Position numbers and translations under genes: made by a program. The notes beneath the pieces were generated by a model that ran no database searches, was not told the DNA's origin, and saw nothing but the letters and a program-made list of their open reading frames with translations. Positions 1 to 6,858 of a DNA stretch of 60,413 nt are shown piece by piece. Numbering within the stretch: position 1 is the first letter of the stretch; every line of letters starts with the position of its first letter. The DNA is taken from assembly GCA_938084715.1 (NCBI GenBank), contig CALKES010000011.1, positions 1-60,413 on the forward strand, given 5' to 3'. Source of the stretch: Candidatus Bipolaricaulota bacterium (GTDB taxonomy: Bacteria > Bipolaricaulota > Bipolaricaulia > Bipolaricaulales > Bipolaricaulaceae).

Positions 1-1
1 T

Positions 2-2134
2 GTGGACGACGCGGCCGGGGTGTACATCGACCTCGGGGCGGTGAACGCCCAGGTGATCGGGAACACCATCAACTCCGCCACCTCGGGGATCGTGGTCGGG
101 GCCCCGAACGCAACCGTGCGGAACAACACGATCACCGACGCCGCGACCGGCGCCGACGCGGCCCTCGTTGCGGCCTGGGCTGTCCCGGCGTGCGGGATCG
201 CCGTGTACGCGGTCGGGGCGACGATCGAGAACAACACGGTCTTGAACGTCTCCAACGCGGGACAGGACACCACGATCCCCCACAACGGGGGGCACGGGGT
301 CGGCCTGTTCGGCGCCCTTCCGCAAACTCCGTCGTACAACCCGGCCTTCCCGGGCAGCCTCAACGCCCAGGTGCGCAATAACACCCTCCGGTCGGCGGCT
401 CGCCACGGGGTGAGCGTCGAGGCCGCGACCTCGATGAACAACGTGATCGAGGGGAACACGATCGAGCTCGCCAACAACAACGGCGTGAACATCAACGTCG
501 GCGCGTTCAACAACATCATCCGGGGGAACACGATCCGCTCCTGCGGGAACTCCGGGATCTTCGTGAACAACGGGGCCCTCAACACCCTCATCCTCAACAA
601 CACCCTCGTGGACAACGGGTCCCAGGGCTCGCCGCCCGTGGCGCCCACGGTCTCCGAGGCCCTCGTCGTCTCCGGCGGGTCCAACAACTCCGAGGTCCGC
701 GGGAACACGATCACCACCACGGTGACCCTTCCCGAGAACCGCGGGATCCGCGTCGAGGCTTCAACGAATGTGGTCGTGGACGGCAACACGATTCGCAACA
801 CCTCACCCACCACGCTCACCCACGGGATCGTTATCGAGACCGGGACCACGAACTGCACGTTCTCCAACAACAGGATCGAGAACATGCAGGAGTACGGGAT
901 CGTCATCCGTGGCGGGAGCGCCACGCTCGGCCGGGTGGACGTGACCGGGAACTCCCTCGTCAACAACGCGATCGGGATCCTGTTCGACGGCGGGGCGTCC
1001 AACGTCACCTGCAACCTCATCTGGGGTGGCTCGGACGGTTTCCGGATCAGCGCCGGGATCCCGGTGGGGAACCACCTGTTCCGCAACAACGCCATCTACT
1101 CCCCGATTCGGGCCCGAAACCTCGGGGTCAGCACGTTCAATGCCCAGCAGAACTACTGGGGTGCCCCGGCAGGCGCTCCGGCTAATACGGTGTTCGGCCC
1201 GGTGGACACGAGCAACCACCTCACCTCTCACCCGACCTGTGCACCTGAGGTCCCCGTTGCACCCGGGCTCCCGCCCGCAGGTCTGACCTACACCTACGGC
1301 CCGGCGGGCTGGACCTTGGTCTCGGTCCCGACCACCGGCGACACCTCGACCATCTTCGGCGTGACCCTCTACAACTGGAACGGGACCGCCTACACCACGG
1401 CCACAAGCCTCAACCCGAACATGGGCTACTGGGCTAACCTCCCGGCCAACAAGACCGTCACCGCCACCGGCACCGTGCCGACGACGGACCAGACCCTCGC
1501 CCTCACCCGCACCGGCTGGCACATGGTCAGCGCTCCGTGGGCCTACCCGCGGACCGCGATCCAGGTCATCCGGGGCTCCGAGGTGAGGAGCTGGGCCGAC
1601 GCCGTCGCCGCGGGCTGGGTCCGGGATGTCCTCTGGGGCTGGGACGGGACGCAGTACGTCTCGGCCACGACGATCCAGCCGTGGTACGGCTACTGGCTGC
1701 GGGCCCTCGTCGACAACCTCTCGATCCGGTTCCTGTACGCCTCTCGCGTGACGACGATGCCGACGGGCCTCGGGCTTGAGCCGGCCTCCGCGCTGGACCT
1801 CACCGAGCTCCCGCCGCCGCCGCCGATGGGCGTGACCGGCGCCGCAGGCCTCGCCTTCGGCAACAGCCCGAACCCAATCACGGACGTCCACACCACGACG
1901 TTCCGGGTGACGGGGCCGATGGCGTCGCTGGTGACGGAGATCCGGGTCGTGGTGTTCGACCTCTCCGGGAAGCTCGTGTGGCAGGGGAGCGCGGCGGGAG
2001 CCGAGCTCAACTGGCACACCGACGACCTGGCCGGTCGGTACCTGGCCAACGGGGTCTACCTCTACCAGATCACGGCCAAGGTGGCGGGCACGACGGTGTC
2101 TTCGGGCATCCTCAAGCTCGCAATCTACCGGTAA
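2..2134 (+). CDS. Secreted parallel beta-helix protein with C-terminal cassette (5' end outside window)
   Basis: The frame is open from the first bases, so the true start is probably upstream; no signal peptide is visible. Residues 1 to about 410 are rich in N-N and G-N-T-I repeats (NNTI, GNTI), typical of right-handed parallel beta-helix (NosD/pectate-lyase-like) folds that present Asn ladders. About residues 425-585 form an internally duplicated module whose halves carry GW-x-LVSVP/GW-x-MVSAP and end in GYW. A Pro-rich linker (ELPPPPP) follows, then a FlgD-Ig-like C-terminal domain (VFDLSGKLVWQG, LANGVYLYQI). The same module, linker and tail end two other proteins in this window. Likely exported and surface-bound or released; substrate unknown. 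Sure about architecture, unsure about function and start. Confidence 0.85.
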   Translation: MDDAAGVYIDLGAVNAQVIGNTINSATSGIVVGAPNATVRNNTITDAATGADAALVAAWAVPACGIAVYAVGATIENNTVLNVSNAGQDTTIPHNGGHGVGLFGALPQTPSYNPAFPGSLNAQVRNNTLRSAARHGVSVEAATSMNNVIEGNTIELANNNGVNINVGAFNNIIRGNTIRSCGNSGIFVNNGALNTLILNNTLVDNGSQGSPPVAPTVSEALVVSGGSNNSEVRGNTITTTVTLPENRGIRVEASTNVVVDGNTIRNTSPTTLTHGIVIETGTTNCTFSNNRIENMQEYGIVIRGGSATLGRVDVTGNSLVNNAIGILFDGGASNVTCNLIWGGSDGFRISAGIPVGNHLFRNNAIYSPIRARNLGVSTFNAQQNYWGAPAGAPANTVFGPVDTSNHLTSHPTCAPEVPVAPGLPPAGLTYTYGPAGWTLVSVPTTGDTSTIFGVTLYNWNGTAYTTATSLNPNMGYWANLPANKTVTATGTVPTTDQTLALTRTGWHMVSAPWAYPRTAIQVIRGSEVRSWADAVAAGWVRDVLWGWDGTQYVSATTIQPWYGYWLRALVDNLSIRFLYASRVTTMPTGLGLEPASALDLTELPPPPPMGVTGAAGLAFGNSPNPITDVHTTTFRVTGPMASLVTEIRVVVFDLSGKLVWQGSAAGAELNWHTDDLAGRYLANGVYLYQITAKVAGTTVSSGILKLAIYR

Positions 2135-2150
2135 AGGAAACCCTGCGCCC

Positions 2151-2176
2151 CCCCTCTCCCCGGCCGGGGAGAGGGG
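2151..2176. repeat. Perfect 26-nt palindrome of the CCCCTC/GAGGGG type
   Basis: Two 13-nt arms (CCCCTCTCCCCGG and its exact complement) abut with no loop, 17 nt after the stop codon of the beta-helix gene. Similar C-run/G-run palindromes occur in several other gaps here (near 5,000, 11,200, 11,970, 33,420 and 34,930). It may be a dispersed intergenic repeat; no T-run follows it directly. Confidence 0.6.
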
Positions 2177-2196
2177 CGGGCCAGGGGTGGAGATCC

Positions 2197-2230
2197 GAGG
2201 GGCTGGCGAGACCAGCCCCTCTTCCTTTTT
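2197..2230 (+). terminator. Rho-independent terminator after the beta-helix gene
   Basis: A perfect 10-bp stem (GAGGGGCTGG / CCAGCCCCTC) with loop CGAGA is followed by TTCCTTTTT. It lies 62 nt past the stop codon and before the next gene's ribosome binding site, separating the two transcripts. Confidence 0.8.
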
Positions 2231-2326
2231 CCCCTCACCCCTGGTGGGGTAGGATGAGCGCGGTACAGCACCGCGGAGACGGCATCCCCGCACCCCACGG
2301 CGCCTGTCCAAGGAGGCGGTAGCGCA

Positions 2327-4894
2327 ATGAACCGCAGACGTCTCGTGGCGTGGGGTCCCTCCGCTCGATCAGCGTTGGCCGTGGGCTTGATCCTCCTCTT
2401 GGGCGCGGTCGCCCACGCCGCATCGCTCAAACTGAGCCTGGACCAGCTCGCTTCAGGCGCTGACACCATCGTCGTCGGCACGGTCTCCCACACGGAGGCC
2501 TTCTGGGACCTGGACCAGTCGTCTATCTACACCGCGGTGACCCTCGCCGTGGACGACCAGCTCAAGGGCCCACCCCTCGGCCGGACGGTCTCCCTCCTCG
2601 TCCTCGGCGGGACCGTGGGGGAGATGGGAATGGCCGTGTCGGACATGCCGCGGTTTGCCCTCGGCGAGCAGGCGGTTCTCTTCCTGAAAGCGTTGTCCCC
2701 CGAGCGGCTGGCGGAACGGCGCCTCGGACCAGCGGCCCTCCCCTACGCCCCCTTCGAGGTCTACGGGAACGACCAGGGGAAGCTCGAGGTCGTCGGAGGT
2801 CTGGCCCGCGGGATCCCCCTCGGCGACCTCCTCCTCCACCTGCGCCGGCTAGAGGAGGACCCGGGGGGGCCCGTCCCAATGACCCTGGCGCCGGAGAACC
2901 CCGTCGAACCCCTCTACGCCCCGACCGGCCAGCGCTGGCCCGGGGAGTGGCCCAACGTGAGCTACGTCGTCCACACGGGCTTCACCGACGCCCAAAACTG
3001 GGCAATCCGAAGCTCGGCCAACACCTGGACCACCGCCGGAGCCCGGTTCACCTACACCTACGCCGGCACCCACTCCCGAGCCGGCGGCGCCCAACGCAAC
3101 GGGGTGAACGAGGTGGTGGGGGCTGACCTGGGGGACGGCCCGACCCTCGGCCGCGGCACCTGGTGGTACTCGGGGTCCACCATCATCGAGATCGACGTGG
3201 AGTTCAACACCCGCCACTCGTGGAGCACGTCCACTCCCCCTACGGCCAACGACTTCGAGTCGGTCTCGCTCCACGAGCTCGGCCACTGCCTGGGACTGGG
3301 ACACACCGACGTGGCTGACGCGGTGATGTACTACCAGCTCATGGTCCGCACCGCCAAGCGCGCCCTCCACGCGGACGACCTCGCCGGCGTCCGGGCGATC
3401 TACGGCGTCCCCGGGACCCCACCCGCCGAGCCCGCGCTCTCGGTCACGCCCGCCACGCGCAACGTGGACGCGGGGGCGGGGACAACCACGTTCGGCGTGA
3501 CCAACACCGGGGGGGGAACGATGAACTGGACCGCGGCCGTCACCGCGGGGGGCGGTTGGCTCCACATCACCTCCGGTGCGAGTGGAACGAACGCCGGGAC
3601 GATCACCATCTCCTACACCGCCAACCCCGGCCCCTCCTCCCGCACGGGGACGATCACCGTCACCGCCCCGGGCGCCACGGGAAGCCCGGCCACGGTGACC
3701 GTCGTTCAGGCCGGCGGAGCCCCGGCGGAAAACCGCCCCCCCACAGTCTCGTTGCGCTACAGCCCCGCCAACCCCACCACTGCCGACACGATCGTGTTCA
3801 CGGCCACGGCCACGGACCCGGACGGGGATCCCCTCCGGTACGAGTGGTACCTCAACGGGACCCGACAGACGGAGGTCAGCCCCACCGCAAGCGAGGTCCG
3901 CTGGCCCAATCCCCGGGCAGGAACCCACACCCTGCGGGTGGGGGTCTCCGACGGCCGGGGCGGGACGGCCGAGGCCAGCGTGACCTTCACGGTCACCGCG
4001 GGGGAACCCCCTCCCGAGGATGGCAACTCCCACACCTACGGGAGCGTTGCGGGCTGGTACCTGGTCTCGGTGCCCGTGGCCGCCGGGGCCCCGGAAGGGG
4101 TCACGATGTGGTGGTGGAACCCCTCGAGCCGAAGCTATGTCCGGCCGAGCACGATCTACCCGCAGGTGGGGTACTGGGCCCGACTGGGGGCGAGCACGCG
4201 GTTCTCGGTGACGGGTTCCCCGCCGGCGTCGGACGTGTCGCTGGAGCTGGGCGTGGCCGGCTGGCACATGGTGAGCGCCCCCTGGACGTACCCCAAGGGC
4301 GCGATCCAGGTCGTTCGGGGAGGCGAGGCCCGCGGTTGGGCCGATGCCGTGGCCGCGGGTTGGGTGCGGAACGCGATCTACGGGTTCAAGGCCACGGATG
4401 GGGCCTACACGAGCTCGACGACGCTCAGCCCGTGGTACGGGTACTGGCTCGAGGCGAGGGTCCCGGGGCTCACCCTGCGCTTTGCCTACGCCTCCCGGGC
4501 CACGGCCGCGGCCCTGCTCGCCGACAGGGGGGACTCGTCGCCGCTTTGGAATTCCCCAAGCGAGCTTCCGCCCCCCCCGCCCGAGGGGGGCGGGGCGGTG
4601 GCCGGTGAACTCCGCTTTGCAAACCATCCGAACCCGATCACGGACGTCCAGACGACGACGTTCCAGGTGACGGGACCGATGGCATCGCTGGTGACGGAGA
4701 TCCGGGTCGTGGTGTTCGACCTCTCCGGGAAGCTCGTGTGGCAGGGGAGGGCGGCGGGAGCCGAGCTCAGCTGGCACACCGAGGACCTGGCCGGTCGGTA
4801 CCTGGCCAACGGGGTCTACCTGTACCAGATCACGGCGGAGGTGGCGGGGACGACGGTGACGTCGCCGCTTCTGAAGCTCGCGATCTACCGGTAA
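2327..4894 (+). CDS. Secreted metzincin (matrixin-like) protease with BACON/PKD-like domains and C-terminal cassette
   Basis: 855 residues starting at an ATG behind an AAGGAGG ribosome binding site. Residues 1-31 look like a signal peptide. An uncharacterised region follows, then a catalytic domain with the zinc motif HELGHCLGLGH (His316, Glu317, His320, His326) and a downstream Met-turn-like DAVMYY (Met334), as in metzincins/matrixins. About residues 368-465 resemble a BACON-type beta domain and 470-560 a PKD/Ig-like domain. The tail (about 565-855) is the duplicated GW/GYW module, a Pro-rich linker and a FlgD-like domain, almost identical at the end to the preceding gene. Probably an extracellular zinc endopeptidase; substrate unknown. 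Confidence 0.88.
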   Translation: MNRRRLVAWGPSARSALAVGLILLLGAVAHAASLKLSLDQLASGADTIVVGTVSHTEAFWDLDQSSIYTAVTLAVDDQLKGPPLGRTVSLLVLGGTVGEMGMAVSDMPRFALGEQAVLFLKALSPERLAERRLGPAALPYAPFEVYGNDQGKLEVVGGLARGIPLGDLLLHLRRLEEDPGGPVPMTLAPENPVEPLYAPTGQRWPGEWPNVSYVVHTGFTDAQNWAIRSSANTWTTAGARFTYTYAGTHSRAGGAQRNGVNEVVGADLGDGPTLGRGTWWYSGSTIIEIDVEFNTRHSWSTSTPPTANDFESVSLHELGHCLGLGHTDVADAVMYYQLMVRTAKRALHADDLAGVRAIYGVPGTPPAEPALSVTPATRNVDAGAGTTTFGVTNTGGGTMNWTAAVTAGGGWLHITSGASGTNAGTITISYTANPGPSSRTGTITVTAPGATGSPATVTVVQAGGAPAENRPPTVSLRYSPANPTTADTIVFTATATDPDGDPLRYEWYLNGTRQTEVSPTASEVRWPNPRAGTHTLRVGVSDGRGGTAEASVTFTVTAGEPPPEDGNSHTYGSVAGWYLVSVPVAAGAPEGVTMWWWNPSSRSYVRPSTIYPQVGYWARLGASTRFSVTGSPPASDVSLELGVAGWHMVSAPWTYPKGAIQVVRGGEARGWADAVAAGWVRNAIYGFKATDGAYTSSTTLSPWYGYWLEARVPGLTLRFAYASRATAAALLADRGDSSPLWNSPSELPPPPPEGGGAVAGELRFANHPNPITDVQTTTFQVTGPMASLVTEIRVVVFDLSGKLVWQGRAAGAELSWHTEDLAGRYLANGVYLYQITAEVAGTTVTSPLLKLAIYR
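4633..4894 (+). repeat. DNA-level repeat of positions 1873-2134 (C-terminal domain coding region)
   Basis: The last about 260 nt of the metzincin gene match the last about 260 nt of the beta-helix gene nearly base for base, including long identical runs around the FDLSGKLVWQG codons and the stop codon context. Identity extends through synonymous sites, which suggests recent duplication or gene conversion rather than protein-level selection alone. Confidence 0.85.
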
Positions 4895-4907
4895 AGGTGA
4901 TCTTCTA

Positions 4908-4941
4908 CCCCGCCCCCCTGACCCCAGGGGAGCGGGGTTTT
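4908..4941 (+). terminator. Rho-independent terminator after the metzincin gene
   Basis: A GC-rich stem (CCCCGCCCCCCTG ... CCAGGGGAGCGGGG, one mismatch) is followed by TTTTCTTCTT, starting 14 nt after the stop codon. Confidence 0.8.
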
Positions 4942-5249
4942 CTTCTTCCCCCGCGGATTCACTTCCTCGCCCCTCTGCATACGCACCCCCCTCCCTTCTG
5001 TGGGGGAGGGTTGGGGAGAGGGCAGGGTGACGGGGATCACCCTCCCTCACCCCCCTCCCATGGAGGGAGGGGGGATAAAAGCGGCTCCCATCAAGGGAGG
5101 GGAGATAGAGAGGCTCTTATTGAGGAGGGGGGTGCTGGAAGGATTCCATCGCGGGGGATCCCGTCGAGGGAGGGGGGTAACAACAACGTGGGGGTAAGGG
5201 TTCGCCCTCCCTCCACCAGCCCCCGCTCGCCATCTCCAACCAGGAAGGC
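4942..5249. other. Gene-free stretch of C/G-run repeats
   Basis: No convincing reading frame. It holds a palindromic C-run/G-run element near 4985-5028, a short tandem array at 5055-5177 (separate entry), and then the start-proximal promoter of the TlpA-like gene. Confidence 0.6.
5055..5177. repeat. Degenerate 29-30-nt tandem repeat of short hairpins
   Basis: Units begin at 5055, 5085, 5114 and 5143, with a partial one near 5158. Each resembles CTCCCATNNAGGGAGGGG followed by GATA-like and A/G-rich bases, so each unit can fold as a CTCCC/GGGAG mini-hairpin. A similar pair of units lies near 11,210-11,260. The units abut without spacers, so this is not a CRISPR array. Confidence 0.6.
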
Positions 5250-5255
5250 TACAAT
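5250..5255 (+). promoter_or_regulatory. -10 box (TACAAT) of a leaderless start
   Basis: TACAAT ends 6 nt before the GTG at 5262, which would put transcription initiation at or next to the start codon. A weak -35 candidate (TCGCCA at 5227) is 17 nt upstream. Confidence 0.55.
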
Positions 5256-5261
5256 CGCCCC

Positions 5262-5828
5262 GTGGCTCCAAGCGGGAAGGGAACAGGTGCCTGGCCGATG
5301 GGGCTCGTCCGTCGGCCCTGGGTGGGGATCGTGGCCCTCGCCGTCCTCCTCGGTTCGGCCGCCGGAGCCTACCTCCTCACCCGCCCCCGCCAGCCCCCCG
5401 TGGGCACCGCGGTGGGCCTCACCGCCCCGAACTTCGCCCTACCCGACCTCCAAGGCCGCACCTTCTCCCTCTCCGACTTCCGCGGCCGGGTCGTCCTCCT
5501 CCTCTTCTGGCAGTCCACCTGCCCAGACTGCACCGTCGCCCTCCCCAAGCTCCGGGACCTGTGGAAGCGGTTCCAGGACCGGGGCGTCGCCCTCGTCGGG
5601 GTCAACCTCGACTACGACGAGCGGGCGGCCCGGGACTACCTCTCCTCCCACGGCTACGTCGACCTCCTCACCCTCCGGGGTTCGTACGACGCGGCGATGG
5701 ACGTGGTCGGCTTGCTCTCCGTCCCGTACGTCCCCTACTGCCTCGTCATCGATAAGCGCGGCGTGATCCGGTTCGCCGGGGTCTACCCGAACTTCCCCAC
5801 GGAACGGGACCTCACCCCCTGGCTCTAG
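5262..5828 (+). CDS. Membrane-anchored TlpA/ResA-like thioredoxin-fold protein
   Basis: 188 residues. An N-terminal hydrophobic segment (about 20-39) should anchor it with the thioredoxin domain outside the cytoplasm. The active-site motif is CPDC (Cys87, Cys90) in the context LFWQSTCPDC, and the domain ends with a cis-Pro region near VPYVPYCLVIDKRG. The family (AhpC/TSA-Redoxin, TlpA/ResA) reduces disulfides of exported proteins. The GTG start is preferred because TACAAT lies 6 nt upstream; an in-frame ATG at 5298 is the alternative and would still include the anchor. It sits between secreted proteins, so a role in envelope thiol chemistry is plausible; the partner is unknown. Confidence 0.85.
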   Translation: MAPSGKGTGAWPMGLVRRPWVGIVALAVLLGSAAGAYLLTRPRQPPVGTAVGLTAPNFALPDLQGRTFSLSDFRGRVVLLLFWQSTCPDCTVALPKLRDLWKRFQDRGVALVGVNLDYDERAARDYLSSHGYVDLLTLRGSYDAAMDVVGLLSVPYVPYCLVIDKRGVIRFAGVYPNFPTERDLTPWL

Positions 5829-5831
5829 ACT

Positions 5832-5860
5832 GGGCAAACCGTCGGACGTTCGTGTACCAT
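5832..5860 (+). promoter_or_regulatory. Candidate promoter of the PorV-like gene
   Basis: TGGGCA (5831-5836), 18-nt spacer, TACCAT (5855-5860). Start would be near 5867, giving a short leader with the GGGAGG ribosome binding site at 5881. Confidence 0.4.
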
Positions 5861-5892
5861 TTTCATGTATTGATCTTTCGGGGAGGTCTCCT

Positions 5893-6858
5893 TTGAACAT
5901 GAAAACGCGGCTTGTGGTCCTGGGAATGGCGTTGGGTCTCGTCGGAGGCGCGGTCCTCGCTCAGGAGGGGCCGCCGGGGTTTGGCGCGCTCGCCCAGTAC
6001 CGGTTCGGAACCGGCGCCCGGGCCCTCGGGCTTGGCTCGGCGTTCACCGCCGTGGCCACCGGCGCGGAGGGGCTCTACTGGAACCCCGCCGGGTTGGCTT
6101 GGGCCACCCTGAACGTCGGGGGCATGTACACCGAGCCGTTCGCCGGCCTCGGGGGCGGGACCTTGGACTACCGGATTCAATACCTGGGCGCCGTCGGCAC
6201 CGTCCGCGAGATCGGCCTCGGCGGGGGCTGGTTCAGCGCCCGCGTGGGGGGCATCCCGTCCACCGAGGAGGGGGGCACGTTCGACTACGATGCCTCGGTC
6301 TTCCTCGCGGGCGGCGCGCTCCGGATCCCCGCAGGGGACGCCGCCACCGTGGCCGTGGGCCTGACCGCGAAACTCTACCGGGAACGGATGCTCGAGGGCC
6401 GGGCCCAAGGGATGGGGTTCGACGCCGGGGTGGTCGTGGACCTCGGCACCCTCCGGCTGGCCTACTGCTCCCAGGACGTGGGCGGCACCCGCTACCAGTG
6501 GCGGGGCACCGGCCAGGAACCGGAAGTGAACATCCCGTGGCTTCACCGGATCGGTGCCGCCGCATCCTGGCTCGAGGGCTCCATCCTCACCACCGCGGAT
6601 GCCGTGCTGGAATCGGGAGCCTCCCCCAGCTTCCGGTTGGGGGTGGAGTGGACCCTCTTGGACACCCTCGCCCTCCGGGGAGGCGTCCGCCTGGAACCCG
6701 TCCCGACCCAGGGCTACCGGCCCGTCTTCACCGCGGGCCTGGGCGTGGCCTGGAGCGCCTTCGCCCTCGACGCGGCCTACCTGCGGAGCCCGGTGGCCAC
6801 CGTGGAAGGGGGCCTCTCCACGGACACGTTCGTCTTCTCCGTGGGCCTGAGGTTCTAG
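5893..6858 (+). CDS. PorV/PorQ-like outer-membrane beta-barrel protein (UPF0164/FadL-like)
   Basis: 321 residues. A signal peptide (to about residue 24, AVLAQ) precedes a barrel-like sequence with the family hallmark GTGARALGLGSAFTAVA and GLYWNPAGLA near the N terminus, and it ends in Phe (VGLRF). TTG at 5893 is 6 nt after GGGAGG; an in-frame ATG two codons later is 12 nt away, so TTG is favoured. Families of this type occur with FlgD-like C-terminal domain proteins in several phyla; in Bacteroidota PorV is part of type IX secretion, but no other T9SS gene is seen here. It ends exactly where the subtilase starts, suggesting co-translation. Confidence 0.75.
   Translation: MNMKTRLVVLGMALGLVGGAVLAQEGPPGFGALAQYRFGTGARALGLGSAFTAVATGAEGLYWNPAGLAWATLNVGGMYTEPFAGLGGGTLDYRIQYLGAVGTVREIGLGGGWFSARVGGIPSTEEGGTFDYDASVFLAGGALRIPAGDAATVAVGLTAKLYRERMLEGRAQGMGFDAGVVVDLGTLRLAYCSQDVGGTRYQWRGTGQEPEVNIPWLHRIGAAASWLEGSILTTADAVLESGASPSFRLGVEWTLLDTLALRGGVRLEPVPTQGYRPVFTAGLGVAWSAFALDAAYLRSPVATVEGGLSTDTFVFSVGLRF

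Noticed and set aside
5055-5177. Possible CRISPR array
   Set aside because: Units abut without unique spacers, are degenerate, and no cas gene is near.
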